A DNA stretch of 64,000 nt from Diplosphaera chodatii (taxonomy: Eukaryota; Chlorophyta; Trebouxiophyceae; Prasiolales; Stichococcaceae), in NCBI GenBank assembly GCA_032358165.1, contig JAALGY010000041.1:1116001-1180000 (forward strand). The letters run 5' to 3'. A model generated the notes under the pieces. The model searched no databases and was not told where the DNA came from. It worked only from the letters and a program-made list of their open reading frames with translations. A program made the position numbers and the translations under genes. Shown in pieces: positions 20,183 to 34,863 of the stretch (position 1 is its first letter; every line of letters begins with the position of its first letter).

Positions 20183-21777
20183 ATGCAAGCGCTCGGTCAC
20201 ATTCGGCGGAGGTTTCTGCAGGCTGCACTGACTGAGATCAGCGCAGGCCGTGCGGCGATGTGCGGCACACTCGTGCAGGCGCAGGCCCACTGCTCAGCCG
20301 CGCATTCCAGTCCCGTGACGGATGAGAAACACCTGCAACGATTTTTCAAGACCGCAAACGTGGCTGAAGAACCTGAGGTGCCCGTTCAGCACCCTCGTGA
20401 TGTGCGCGATCCCATGTTGCATGCATGCTTGGCACCGATAACATATATCAGTTGAGGGTTCCTTGCTCTGGAATGCTTTCAGGGCGGCTATCGTGTCATG
20501 CTTGATCGGCGAGCCCTGAAGAGCCCGGCAGGCCTCCCATTGGTGCTGCCCTCGCGTCTCATGGCGCTGGCGGTTGCGGCAGAGTGGGAGCAGCAGGTGC
20601 AGCTATCTGAGTGTACCTCCAGCACGTTTGACCCCCGCAAATGGACGCAGCACAACAAATTCGTGTTGACCACCTGCCATGGCCTGGTCGCTGTACATCC
20701 ACAGATGCGACTGACGGTTCAACACCGTATTGGCGCCATGCATTCAGGAAAGCGGCATCAAGCCATTCACCATGCCACTCATGACGCTTGCGGCAACAGC
20801 CATAGATCAGGTGAACCTTGCTGCTTGCTCCTCATCCCGGCTGCATGCTGCTGAGTGTGTTGTCATAGGTGGCAGTGCAGGTGTTTCTGTGTAAGTGTTG
20901 GGTTCTGCTTGCCTCTGCAGCCAAAGCCCAGGGAGCGTGTGATAGAGACCTTGCTGCAGTATCTCCACACGGACAGCGCCTGCTGCCGGGAGGAGCCAGG
21001 CAATGTGGCAGATCGGCAAGCAGAGGTGCTGCAGTATATTGGGCGTGCCGCCCTGCGATGTTGTGCAGCATGGGTGTCGCCCAGGAAGAAACCTGACGGC
21101 TCTGGCTGAGATCCCATCGCAGATGTTCGACCCGGTGCTGCGCTGGGCAGAGGGTGAGCTAGGAGCAAGCCTGATCGCTGGCGACAGCCTTGTTGGCATG
21201 GACCAGTCGGAAGAGCTTATCAGCAGGGCTCGAAGCTACCTGCAAGGTCAGTCCTGAGTGCATTGTTGTCAGCGATGTCATGCCACCACAGTGTTCCCAC
21301 AATACAGGCTGTGTCTATCGTGAGAGCATCTGAAAGCTGATAATGAAGACGCAGGTCTGGATCAGTGGCAGCTGGCAGCGGTGGAAGCTGCAGCATCAGC
21401 TTGTCGATCTGTAATCCTTGGGTTGGCGCTTGTCAAGGCAAGCCTGTGCTGTGACGTAGCAGGATGCTTGCTTCAGAATCTGGCACCTGCCTGGTGCAAT
21501 CCCACAATTGTCCACAGCTGCGTTGCAGCGGCTGCCACACAGAGGCAGGTGCTGAGACTTCATGGCAAATAGCAGCTCAATGCTGGCGACATGACATGTA
21601 CCATGCGCGGTGCAGGGCCGGCTATCTGTGGCGCAGACGTTGGCGGCAGCACGACTGGAGGAGGAGCTTCAAATACAGCAGTGGGGCCTGGTGGAGGGTG
21701 GCCACGACATAGATATTGCAGACGCTGCAGCCAGGATCTCAGCAGCAGCCCTCTTCTCGAGGCTTACCAATAGCTGA
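20183..21777 (+). CDS. ATP12: ATP12, mitochondrial F1-ATPase assembly chaperone
   Basis: ATP12 (ATPAF2) binds the F1 alpha subunit and prevents its aggregation during ATP-synthase assembly in the mitochondrial matrix. The start MQALGHIRRRFLQAALTE at 20183 is a good amphipathic mitochondrial presequence. Conserved family blocks follow in order: RFFKTANVAEE (~20338), GYRVMLDRRALKSPAGLPLV (~20484), AVAAEWEQQ (~20570), IKPFTMPLMTLAATAID (~20757), FDPVLRWAEGELGASL (~21127), and the C-terminal EEELQIQQWGLVEGGHDID (~21660). The last corresponds to the family ending LEEEYQIQKWG..E..HD. The stop is TGA 21775-21777. At least five introns interrupt it. Neighbours run convergently with the desaturase. 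Confidence 0.85.
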
Positions 21778-22559
21778 CGGCAGCAGCTCTGGTGCGCACT
21801 CTTGTGAGAAGAAGGCAGGTGGCAATGTTGCACAACAGTTGACAGTGTTGGGTGTTCTTGGAACAACACCAGACAAACTGTAGCAAGTCCATTTAGAGCA
21901 TGACAGGTTGTAGACAAGCTTCAACTGGGGCAAGCACCCAAGATTAGACCATGCAGTCTCCAGTACCTCTTGATAGCAAGCACACCAAACAATAGCATCG
22001 TAGACGCCACGCAAGGCTCTCCCCTCACTTCACGAACTGAGATCCATGGTGCACGCACAAGCTGCTAGACACTCTCCGCAATACTAAAGTTGGTACTCTA
22101 GTGGCTAGAACAATGAACCGAGAAACAAGCTGCCCTTACTTCGTGTGGACGGCCCCATCCGCCAGTACGTGCTCTCATGGCTGTTTCGTCCCGCATGCCT
22201 ATCAGTATATCATCCCAGCCTCGATCAAGTGCTTTGTCAGGTGCCGCCAGGAACGACTGCCACATATGTGCTGCTGCAGGCTGCTCCCAGGAGTAATCCG
22301 CATCCCTTTCCCTGCGCTGGCGCAGCTGCCTGCTGTCAGGCCGCCAGCTGCAGCTGCACACGGTGCATACGGTGCACAAAACGCCCCTTCTGCCCCCGCC
22401 TGCCGCAGGGATTGACTAATCAGGGTGCGATGGCTGCTGCGATGCACTACGCACGCCGCTCCACTGCGAATCGGTCTGCTGTCCAGTGCTGCCCGCAGTT
22501 TGCCTGCTGCTGCACACTTGCGCCAGACAGGCCTGCTGCGCCAGGCCCTCGGCTGTCTG
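21778..22559. other. Convergent 3' intergenic region
   Basis: About 780 bp between the stops of ATP12 (+) and the desaturase (-). No conserved gene was recognised. It should contain both 3' UTRs. Confidence 0.35.
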
Positions 22560-25500
22560 TCAAGCCTGCGCAGCCGGCGGCAGGTTGCGCGTGGCGGCTG
22601 CGACTGACGCCAGGCGCTGCAGCACCAGCCTGGTGCCGGTCGCCATGCCGCAGTGCTCGTACGCGAGGCCGTGCTTCTCGCACAGCTGCCGCACCGCCGC
22701 CGCCACCTTGCAGAGGTTGTGCCGGGGCAGCGTGGGGAACAGGTGGTGCTCGATCTGGTAGTTCAGGCCGCCTGCTCGTTGTGCAGAAATGTTGCAAGTG
22801 AGCGACTGTTTACGTGCTGCAATATAAAACCTAGTGGCATCTGCCAGAGGAATGTGGCCGATTTGCTCAAGATAGTTGCACTCGTTCCGACGTGCGTCCA
22901 CCGCACAGGTTGCTGACGCCCAATACAGTGGCAAGAAGAAAGATAACCAGGCACCTGTGAACCAGTCGTTCCAGAGGCCGGCTGTGATGTCGCGCGTGGA
23001 CACGATCTGGGCTGTGACAAAGTCCTTCGTGTCGCTGTACACCTCCATGCCGTTGTGGCTTTGCACAAACACGATGCTCAGCAAGAAGCCGCTGAAAACC
23101 TGCAAACACCACGCAAGGCTCGGGCATTGCCACTCCTGCTGCCAACGCTTTCTACCCGTGAGATGTGGCAGTGAGCCGCGTGCTGCACGCCGCTTCTTGC
23201 TGCTTGCCCAGCAAAGGGAGCAGCGCTTGGAGGTTGGGTTTTAGGGTTTTGGGGTTACCTGGCTGAGGACGACGAACAGGATGCCCTTCCAAACGGGCAG
23301 GAAGGAAAACACCATGCCCAGGTACCAGGAGTAGTGCAGCCCGATCATGGCCAGCTCCTCCCAAGGCTGCACGCCCGCCTGCTGGTCGATAAGTTCAACG
23401 AGTCTCCGACTGGACCACGACACGAGCACCCATACACCGAGGGTTGCAAACAGAGCAATCTTGCAGTACACATGCTGGGCTGCACGTCACAGTGATGCAG
23501 CTGCTGCAAGTGCCTGACTTCACATGCAAGCGCTTACAAAGGCGAGGGCACAACACAGCGCACCTTTTTAGGCTTGGGCCCCAGGTTGTGCGACACGCTC
23601 TGCTCACACCAGCTGAAGCGCGCAAACATCAGGATGGGGAAGAAGAAGTAGTGCTGCATGCGCAGCAGCGCCCGGTGCGCGGCGCCGCCCACGGTGCTCG
23701 CCATCTCCGTGCTCCATGCCAGCAGCGGCAGCGTGTCGATGTCTGGGTCCACCGCCTGCACAGTTGCAGCGGGGAACCAGCTTGTGAGGTAACATCACCA
23801 ATCTCCTCCATCACGTGTGAACAAGTGTGTTTGTGCGCATGCCTGCACTCGGGTGCCCCTTTGCCTCTGTGCAGCCATTGCCAACAAGCGCAGGGGCGCT
23901 GCATGGGATGTGCAGGAGATGTGGCAGACACCGCTCAGGCATACGGTCTTGTGAATTAGGATAGCAGCTGACGGACATGCTGTCGCTGCTGGCACCTGGA
24001 AGTTCTCATCCAGCTCGTTGGGCGCTGCATGGTGCGTGTTGTGCTTCGACTTCCACCAGTCCACGCTGAAACCCTGCAACCATCCCCACCAAGACCACCT
24101 TGATACGTTTGATGGCTGGAACGTGCGGAAGTCATGTGTGCTACACGCATCAGCAAAGCCCAAAGCTGCACGCTACAGCAAGTCCTCACCAGGGCTACAT
24201 TGCCAATGAAATACCCAAAAGCATTGTTTATTGCCCGATGGCGGAACACCTGCAGCCGATGCATTCATGACCTCAGAGGCCTTGTGTCACGCCAGCAGCA
24301 CGCATGCAGATACATGTGTTCACACAAGTCTGAGGTTGACGGCGTCGTGGGCGCAAAGCCACCAGCACTCGCCTGGTGGTGCAGGTAGTCATGCGCCAGC
24401 CAGCCGCCCTGCTGCCAGAAGAGCCCCAGAAGAAATGCGGAGCCGATCAGGCCCCACATGGACTCGTGCCACCGCACCAGGGTCGCCAGTGCTGCCGCCA
24501 GGATCGCAAACGTGCTGCCCGTCTTGTACAGGTAGTACGACTTGCTGCTGCGGAACAGGCCTGCGGGTGCAGCCAGGTAGCAGCTCAAGCGCCAGCACGC
24601 TGTTCAGGACTGTTTTGCAAGGCAGGCAACGCCCGCTTGTTCGCGAGCAGCATGCTGGGAGAGCATGGAACACCTTTCTGCAACATCGTCCTCCGCAGCG
24701 CCCGGAAGTCCTCCTGCAGCGGCGACAGCGGTTCCTCCTGCGCAATGGTCGATACACCGCGTCAGTGTTCTGTGAGCACTCAGCGCCTGCATAGCGTCAA
24801 CCACCAGGCGGCGGTCCTCGTGCGCCTCGCCCAAGCCTGAGGCACCACGCAGCTTGATCGGATCCTGGGCTACCCACCAGCAGCTCGCCCACGTAGAGGG
24901 GCTTCAGCAGCGCCCATGCGCCCGGTGAGTGGAACCCTGCAAACACGTCCGTGGCGTCCTTGCCCGCATATGTGTACACGACCCGGCCTCCAGGATGCTC
25001 GTTTGCCCAGTTGCTCAGGTCGTACACCTGCACAGACGAGGCGTTAGCTTCTAATCACATGCCAGCATGCAAGCAACAAGTATCTGCCGCGGTGCAAGGT
25101 TTTTGCTCGAACTGGTGGCATCCGGACATGCTGACGACCGGTGCTGCAGGCAAACTGCAAAGCTATGTTCATTTCACTGCCAGCTGCACAGCACGATCCA
25201 GGCACGAGCGCTTGCAGCCTGAAGTATGAGGCTGCATCCATGAGGCTGTGCTGTAGCTGGCTGGGTAGCCCGAGATCGGTGCAGTATCTTTCAAGTGCAG
25301 CGCCTTGGAGAGCTTGCAAGCAGCATTTCCGAGCCACGGCAGGTCTGTGAAGCCGCGAAAGCGATCGCAAAGCTAGGCTTCGTCCTCAAGGTTGTGCGGT
25401 CGGCTGCAATACGACTTGCAGAAATAAGACCGCTCCGCGGTCAGGACAGCGTCGGTACATACACAGGATCACGTACCTTGCCATTGATGACGATGTAGCA

Positions 25501-25620
25501 GTCGTCCTCTGTGCAGTGCTCCGCCACCTCTTCGCTGGTGAAGGCGTCCCCGGGGCCGTCCAGCACGCTGTCAGCGGACCGCTTCCGCCGGAACGGCTTG
25601 CCCAGAGCAGCCTCCGCCAT
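22560..25620 (-). CDS. Cytochrome-b5 front-end fatty acid desaturase
   Basis: This membrane enzyme introduces a double bond between an existing one and the carboxyl end of an acyl chain, taking electrons through its own cytochrome b5 domain. ATG is at 25618-25620. The cyt b5 domain follows, with [19 protein letters not shown] (~24980-25010), the HPGG haem motif. Three histidine boxes are intact: HDYLHHQ (24368-24391), [11 protein letters not shown] (~24018-24046), and [14 protein letters not shown] (~22738-22767), where Q replaces the first His as expected of front-end enzymes. Hydrophobic segments lie between them. The stop is at 22560-22562. Sequence alone cannot separate delta-6, delta-5, delta-8 or MGDG delta-4 activity; the [10 protein letters not shown] box resembles algal delta-6-like enzymes. 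Confidence 0.9.
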
Positions 25621-26091
25621 CGCAGATACCCTCACGGCACAGCGCCGCCGGCGTGCTGGCCAGCACAACCCAGAAGTGTGTTGATCAGCAGACAACCGGC
25701 TGTGTGCAAGGTGCTGCGACGCGTGCTGCTTGCACGCACAACCAGCTCTGAAAGAGGTTGCAGATTCGAAGCTCAGCTGTGAGCTGCTCGCGCTCTTGTG
25801 CACTCTCCGTGAGCCACGCCGTGGCTTGTGAGCAGGTCCGCGCAAAAGGTTTGAGCTGTAATTTGCTCAGCGCAATATTCGGACTGCCCAAGCGGTCGCC
25901 AGATGTGGGGTTCCCGGCTGCCTGCCAAAGCTAGATCATATCAGAAGCCAGCATGCTGCGCACTTGGTTTTGCAGATGAGCAGCGACTGATACAAGGGGA
26001 CTTGCCTGACTTCATTGTCACATATCAGCATTTCAGATCAGACGCCTTCCCATTGTTCAGTCCCTCGCGACAGCCTGTTTCTTGGCAAACC

Positions 26092-28370
<2,279 letters not shown>

Positions 28371-28922
28371 ACCGTGCTCTGAGGTGATGCATGCAGTTGA
28401 CTGGACCGACCGGCTGCAAATATCTTATGTGTGGTGACCTCGGTGCAATTTGCTCTGGGAGCAAGTGCTTTGGACGTGGCATCCCAGTGTCCTAGTGTGC
28501 CTAGACTGCAACTGATGCGCCCAAAGTCCACGATCGCTGCGGTGTTACTAGCCTGGTCATGCAATATATTGCTTCAAAGCGAAATTCTGGACAGGAGCGC
28601 TTGCCATGAGGAAGGCATAAAGGAGTATTGAAGTGGCAACTGCTGTGACTGTTCGTGCCCCAGGCGTATCGCCATGCTGCTACAGCTGAGCATCTTGAAC
28701 CAAGAGGGCACTGGGGCGAAGCAGACTGGACACAATGCTTCGGTCGCATGTTTGGTCACAGGCAGCCATCCTCCTCTCTTACCCCCAGGCATGCATGTGC
28801 ACTGCAAGCCCTCTCGGCTTGCAGACATTTATGGTGGGGCAGCCTGCACTGCCCCTGCAGCGTCCTAAGCCGGGTCCTCGGGCTGGAGGCCCTCCAGCTG
28901 AACTCTGATGCACCAGCGATGC
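28371..28922. other. Convergent 3' intergenic region
   Basis: About 550 bp between ALAD (+) and the RRM gene (-). No coding exon was recognised on either strand. Confidence 0.35.
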
Positions 28923-30860
28923 TCACGCAAACTTGTCCAGGCGGACGGTCAGCGTGCGGCCTTCGAGGTCTGAGCCGTGAAGCTGCTGGATGGCTGCTTC
29001 CACAGCCTCTGGTGTCTCAAAGCGCACAGTTCCATAACCCCGACTGCGGCCGTCGCGCCCATAGACGACCTCTGCCGACACGATGTTGCCAAACTGCTGG
29101 AACATGGGCGAGAGCTGCTCCTGTGTGTACGCCCATGGCAAGCCTTGCACAACGACCTGCAGGCCGCTGCTCTGGCCGCCCGACTGCTGTTGCTGCAGCT
29201 GCTGCTGGTAGTCGCCACGGCCTCGCCCGCGGCCACGGCCTCCGTCTCTTCCGCCGCCGCCGCCGCCGCCGCCGCCCTCGCCGCCTTCACCGTCACGGCC
29301 GCCGCGCGGCCGCCGCTCCCGGCGTGGCCGCGGCTGTCGCTGTCCCTGCTACACACAGCTTTTGGCGCCCGTCAGCAGTCAGCAGCAGCGCAGCGCCTCC
29401 ACATGAGGCCGGGAGCCCTGCCGACGACCCAGGGCTGTGGCTGCCTCCGCTCAAGCGGCTTGCAACAAGCGGACAGCGCCCGCAGAGGCGCACCTCTCCC
29501 TCCAAGCCATTGTCCCGGTTGTACTGCTTCACGTCCCGGTCCTCCCGGTCCTCGCGCACCAGGATCTTGCGGCCGCCCAGCTCCACCCCGTTCAGTGTCT
29601 GCACTGCCTGCACCGCCTGATGGCAGCCAGGGCGCACGCCCAGGTCACATGGCGTGATGAACAGTCCTGCCATTGCACTCATTGCAGCATGAAGTGTTGG
29701 CACAGACGTCGCAGAGCTGCCAGAACAGTTGCACTGTGGCAACACATGCCATCCTGCTGCAGCGGCTCCGCCGTGACTGACCTCCTCTGGCGTCTCGAAC
29801 TCCACGATGCCCCAGCCCTTGGAGCGGCCAGTGTCGTCCTTCACCACGTTTGCATACACCACGACGCCAACCTCCCTGAACTGGTCTTTGAGGTCCTGCA
29901 GGGGGTGCTCTTCGCAGCTGGGCCCCGAGTCAGATGTACAGCACGGGATGGCATGAGTCAACCGTGCATTATGCACACACAGATCGTTATGCGTTGACGT
30001 CCCAGTTCGTGAGTACTGACACCTTTCACCTGCCATGACGTGCGCCACGCCAGGTTTCCTGCGAACATGGAACGATGCTCAGTGCTGCAGATAGGCTGGT
30101 GCGAGCACACCCAAAGGGACCCAGTAGGACGAGCTGGACGGCTGCAGCCGTGATCAGCGTCTGCAAGCTGATGCAGCCCCGGCGGATGTTGTTTCTAGGT
30201 ACATCGTTAAGACAGCACGCATTCGTCGGCCACTTGCATGCTGATAGACGATCGAATGCCGCATGTGCATGCAGCAGCGGTCATGGTGTGCATGCACATC
30301 TGACTGCACAAAACCCATGCAGACACCTGTACAGGGCCGTCTGCAGTATAATGCTGTACTGTACATTCCAGATTCATCTCATGCCACAGCATAGGCAGCT
30401 GCTGGGCCTTCCGGCTGACCGAGCTAGCCGAGCCGATCTGATCAGGTCAGAAGACTTCCGTCGACGGCGTATACCAGTGTTCGGCTGTCGGGTAGGATGT
30501 TAAGCTGATGTCACAAAATCAACTCACCAACATAACAGCGCTTGCCAATGCGCATGGTACCATCCGAGTCCCCGCCTGCCGGACCCGTCCCCAGGTCCAG
30601 ATCGGCCACCTATGTGCACTTGCGTCCGTAAGCCAAAAGATGTCGTCAGAAACAGCTGTCTGCAACTCGTGGGACGACGGACGTGCCTCCATTGTCGGGT
30701 CGTGGTTCGTGCCTTCAGCACCATCGCCTACCTGAGACTCCAGGCTCGACACCTCCGGAGCCTGGCCCTGCCCTGCCATGACTCCTAGAGCCCCTGTGGC
30801 AGCGTTGGACACAATCGATCCGCGGCCGGCGGCAAACTGCGCAAGGGCGAAATGGCGCAC
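28923..30860 (-). CDS. Two-RRM, RGG-rich RNA-binding protein
   Basis: The N-terminal exon (start ATG about 30860, MRHFALAQFAAGRG) may carry a targeting peptide or a disordered leader. RRM1 spans three exons: FAGNLAWRTSWQ (RNP2, ~30035-30072), then GRSKGWGIVEFETPEE (RNP1, ~29785-29830), then TLNGVELGGRKILVRED (~29560-29610). A basic RGG-type linker follows (RERRPRGGRDGEGGEG, a poly-Gly run encoded by CCG repeats at ~29251-29280, then GGRGRGRGRGDY). RRM2 is VVVQGLPWAYTQEQLSPMF and SRGYGTVRFETPEAVEA, ending at LTVRLDKFA and the stop at 28923. The order RRM-RGG-RRM resembles plant nucleolin-like and other RRM/RGG proteins; the target RNA is unknown. Confidence 0.8.
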
Positions 30861-31160
30861 AGAGATCGACCTTCAAGCCTAATCCAGATCAGTGGCAGCT
30901 GCCGATGCCGCAACATAGGCGGCTGCGCCCCAATAGATAGAGCCACAAGCCTTTTTCGACCAAATGGGACTGATCCTTTGGAATAGACTTGCGAATTGCG
31001 ACAAGTGTTGTTACAAGTTCGTTGAAGAGCCTCTCAGGATGGCAATGCGTGGTTTTAATGTGCAATCTTGCAATGTGCCCTGTCGCAACAATGCTGTACC
31101 ACCGCAGTTGAATGAGGGCGGGACGCCACCGACCCTGACGAATGGCCTCCAACACGTGTC

Positions 31161-32135
31161 TCAGAGGGTTGTAGAGTCCGGCTCAATGGTGCTACGAACA
31201 CCCTGTCGGAAAATCTGGCTGCTGTAAAACTCTGCAACGTAGAATAGCAGTTGCATTAGTCGCTTTGGCAGATGGTGAGCCTGATGCGAGGCACAGCACC
31301 ACCGAGTGCACATGCCAACTGCATCGCAACACCAAGCTAAAGGTGCCTGCACCTGCATGCTCCTTCAGCGCTGTGGTAACGATCGCCTGCCCCAGCTGCT
31401 TCGACGTCTCAAACAGGTTCTTTGCCTTCAGCTCATCCACATCTGGCACCTGTGTGCAGGAGAACGTCAACCTGTGTATGATCACCTGGCTGCATGCACC
31501 TCCTGCGTGCCGCAGCATCGTATCGTTCGCCGACGGTACCCACATCACATCTCACCACTTTGCAGAGCACTCTGACCACCAGCTGCTCGCTGTGCTTCTC
31601 ATCATCCAGCAACAGCACACGGTAGTCGCCACCTGCATTTGCAACAGCTTTCATGGCGGATTAGCACGACACCACATCAGGACATACCTGGCAGCACAAT
31701 TACTGCAGGTGCTTATTCGTGCATGTTACGACCAAGCACACGTCCGCAGGTCATGCAGGCAGCAGCAGACCTACCACCAAGCTTCTTGTCATTGTCGTAG
31801 CTTGAAGCGCCCAACCCAGACTCTGTCCTGGGGAACATTTAGGAAAAGTACCTGTTTGACTCCGCTTGAGAACATGAGCCTGGCGCTTAGGGACTCCAGG
31901 TGTCAAGTCAACAGATCTTCGTTATGCACCTGACATCGCCGCCGGGCTGTGATCTGTCAAATCCGGGCTTCTCAAGGAGTCCTGCAGGACAGCAGGAGGT
32001 GTGACAAGCTGGGTATGGCCTCTGGCAAACGTAGTCGGCCGTGAGCCGACGGTTCGCGCAGCGTTCTGGCAATGAAAGGGGCGGCGGCTTGACAGCAATG
32101 GTGCTGCAGGTGCGGAGGGGCTGCAGCCTGGGCAC
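31161..32135 (-). CDS. ClpS-family adaptor of the Clp protease
   Basis: ClpS proteins deliver N-degron substrates to ClpC/ClpA-type unfoldases; in algae and plants they act in the plastid. The first exon (32135 to about 31927) encodes a Ser/Thr/Arg-rich putative transit peptide ending AGLLEKPGFDRSQPGGD, similar to the GG.L.KP segment before the core of plant ClpS1. The core is spread over four exons: SSYDNDKKLG, GDYRVLLLDDEKHSEQLVVR (~31590-31635), PDVDELKAKNLFETSKQLGQ (~31390-31440), and EFYSSQIFRQGVRSTIEPD. The pocket motif LDDE differs from bacterial VNDD, though the acidic positions remain. The stop is at 31161. This is a divergent family member; the assignment rests on motif order and length. 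Confidence 0.7.
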
Positions 32136-32950
32136 GCGCGCGGTTGTATGACAGCATGTGCTTCAACTATGTAACAATGCTGAACGTGTGGGTGTAGGAG
32201 GACTCAGGGCAGATCAGTCCGTGCCTGTGCCACCGCCGCCCTGCTCAGCAGGTGGGTCAGCGACTGCTGCTCGTAATCGTGCACAAACGAGGTGTCGTGT
32301 CTGACGACGATATGCTGCAATTGTCTGTCGCCTGAAAGCATGGTGCTGTTGTGTGGGTGATCTCACGCTGCTACACCGGTTGCACCTCATGCTGACTTGC
32401 TGCATCTCGGTTGATACTGGCAACCGGCCAGGCAGAACACGTCAATGGCGACGAACGATCACAGAAGAAGAAGGCAGGAGTAGGATAAAAGTAGCAAGCT
32501 GAATTCAATTGCATCGATGTTTGTGGCGTGGATATATATCGGCTTGTCAAAGTCTGACCTTCGTTCTGGCTCCATGCCATGTGGCACAAATGCTGCAAGC
32601 AACGGTCAGAGCGTAACCCGTGATCATGCTCTCAGTACCTGCCTTGCATTTGATTCAGTTGCAAATCCTTTCGTTTGAACTGCTGTACAAGTGCAGCCAC
32701 AGCACCTGCTAACCAACTGCAACCTCTTGCATGACCCGCACTTGCCAGACGCCGGGTCATCAGCAATCCTGTACAACAAGTGTGCAGGAGCAATCACCTG
32801 CCTCCGCTGACTGAGCCTAATGTACACCTTCATGATACTTCACGCACGCTCTGAACCAGGTGAATTGAATCCTCTGTTACTACACCGCTCATTGTTTCTA
32901 CAACACCCAGCAGGAGCACTACATGATGCCCTTTGCAGCCCTCGGCCCTG
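32136..32950. other. Intergenic region, nothing recognised
   Basis: About 800 bp between the two minus-strand genes. No conserved exon or RNA gene was recognised. It must include the ClpS promoter and the 3' UTR of the unknown gene at 32951-33447. Confidence 0.3.
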
Positions 32951-33447
32951 TCACTGATGCGGCTGGACCTGGTGCACCTCCCGCAGCGCCTGCCGTGCTG
33001 CCGCCGCTGCCGCCCCGGACACAAGCACTGCACGAGCTGGCGCTGGCGCCAGCGTAGGTACAGGCGTCAGCACCACGCAATCTGGTGCAGGTATGCTGCG
33101 CGGTAAGTGACTGCGGTCATACAGCAGGCTGTCGCTGACGTGCTCATCCTCCTCGTCGTTCTTTCTATCTGCATACTCCGTCCACCACCTGTGCATTGCA
33201 CACATGCAGAAAATGACAGGCCAGCCTGAGGGTCAGCTGACCGATGGAATTGTGGGGTGACCTCAATTGTGCTTGCGCGGCTTCCCACACCTGCGCACCT
33301 CTGCAGCGACGTCTCATACGCCTTTGTCTTCTCCTCTGCCGTTGGCTTGGCGCCATATATCGCGGCCAGCACATGCGGGGGGCAGCCAGGCACCTGGCCC
33401 ATTGTGCCGGCGGGCCTTTGCGTAAGGGTGGCTGCGTCGGTGGTCAT
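32951..33447 (-). CDS. Small uncharacterised protein, about 130 residues
   Basis: I do not recognise this gene. ATG 33445-33447 opens MTTDAATLTQRPAGTMGQ, followed by HVLAAIYGAKPTAEEKTKAY. After one intron (about 33205-33305) comes RWWTEYADRKNDEEDEHVSD and a hydrophobic Ala/Pro/Val-rich C-terminus (VVLTPVPTLAPAPARAVLVS) ending at the stop at 32951. The charged middle and consistent coding bias across a GT..AG intron suggest a real gene. The first exon has no typical targeting peptide. Confidence 0.45.
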
Positions 33448-34100
33448 TGTGCTCCTGCGAGGCACATGTGAACGTTCCTGCCGCATGGCATGACGGAGAG
33501 GAGCTGAGCAGCGCACCCCCTTGTATCAATATGGTACGAACAGGTGTAGAGGCCTGCATGAACATGCAAGTAACAACTGCATAACCCAATCGGCACACCT
33601 GCAGAACGGCTGAAAGCCTCAGGCCTCAGATGCTGAGGTTGCAAGTCGTCCTTAAGACCTGACTGCGGCGATCACGCGCCACCGTCAGCAGGAGGCCATG
33701 TTCCCTCGTGTCGATTTGGCTGTCCTGCAGATGTGCGTCAGAGCTGTCTCATCTTCAAACATCATGCGCGCACTTGCTGCACCTCACGTCCAGACCAGCT
33801 GGGCTGCAACTGCTTCTTGCTTCCACTTCCTCACTCAACGACCTGAGAGCGCTGAGGCATCCTACATGCATCTGTTGCATTTGCTGGGTCATTTACACTG
33901 TTTTGGTGCGTGCTGAATTAGGTGGCAACGCTGGCAGGCGACTGGACGGTCCGCTGCATAGATCAACTGGTCGCGTCCTCATCTGCCTCGTGATCATCTT
34001 GCTGGCCACTGCGCGTCCCAGCAGTGCAGTCGGCTGCCTGCAGACTGCGCGTAGCGATTAGTGTCCCAGGCGGGCCGCAGGCAGCAGAAAGGGAGGCACC
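33448..34100. other. Divergent intergenic region
   Basis: About 650 bp between the unknown minus-strand gene and NDUFB10. No exon was recognised. It is likely to hold two divergent promoters. Confidence 0.35.
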
Positions 34101-34863
34101 ATGGTGTGGAAGGAGCCAGTGTACCCTACTGACGTTCCTAAGTTCACGCCGGAAGACAAGTACAGAGACCCCGTCGCGCTGCTGGAGTACCGTGAGGCCG
34201 TGGCGCGGCGGAAGCAGATCGACGTAGAGAAGGCTCGGGTGAGACTCTCCTGTACAGTCTCAGAGTAAGGGGTGCATGCTGCACCTCAGCAGGCCAGGAA
34301 ACTCCGTGTATAGGCATTCCAGCTTGGTGGTGCAAAAATGCATGGCAGCCTGTCGATGGCTTGAGGGTATTGTGATTGCAGTTGTTGAGGGAGAAGGTGC
34401 GGGAGTGCTATCTGCGGGAGGGCGTCAACCACTTCCAGTACTGCCGGCAGGTGTGTGCGGCATGTCCACAAGCGACCACGCTGTGCGCCTTGACTGTGGT
34501 GCAGACCGTCCCTGCCTCGTACCACGACAGTAGACATTGCAGGAGTGCCTTCGCTGTCCACCTGGTGTTGTGGCACCCATACTGCACTGTGCTCATTTGA
34601 ACATGCTCTTGATGCATGGTTGGTGCACACCCCGCAGATCGTTAGCCTGTACCTCGAGCAGATCAAGGTGAGCAGCAACCCAAAGGAAGCAATGTCCTGC
34701 TAGCACTGATGCTGAGGATGCGGTTAAGGCGCTACGCAGCGTGCGGACCTTGAATCACAAGGTATAAACATGTTTCTGCTGCGCCCTGCAGGGTGTGGGC
34801 TCTTATGGGTCAAACAGCGGCCGCTATGACGTCAACAGAAGTAGCACTGAGGTGGAGTTGTGA
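34101..34863 (+). CDS. NDUFB10: Complex I subunit NDUFB10 (PDSW)
   Basis: An accessory subunit of the mitochondrial NADH dehydrogenase membrane arm, about 100 residues. Four exons can be placed: 34101-34238, 34382-34450, 34638-34667 and 34792-34863. The protein starts MVWKEPVYPTDVPKF. It then reads DPVALLEYREAVARRKQIDV, EKARLLREKVRECYLREGVN, and HFQYCRQIVSLYLEQIK. These match the plant PDSW pattern REKVRWCY..EGVNHYQKCR, including the paired cysteines of the subunit. It ends SSTEVEL with TGA 34861-34863. TGTAA at about 34945, some 80 nt after the stop, is a plausible poly(A) signal. No presequence is present, as usual for this subunit. Confidence 0.85.

Noticed and set aside
23231..23260. Telomere-like sequence (TTTTAGGGTTTTGGGG)
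   Set aside because: Only one or two degenerate units inside a desaturase intron; not an array, so chance or a trivial interstitial relic.
29251..29280. CCG trinucleotide repeat as a regulatory or unstable locus
   Set aside because: It encodes the poly-Gly run of the RGG linker and is short and coding.
28655..29620. 321-codon plus-strand open frame
   Set aside because: It is antisense to the RRM gene; the minus strand has both RNP motifs and the RGG linker, while the plus frame has only GC-driven Arg/Ala/Pro composition.
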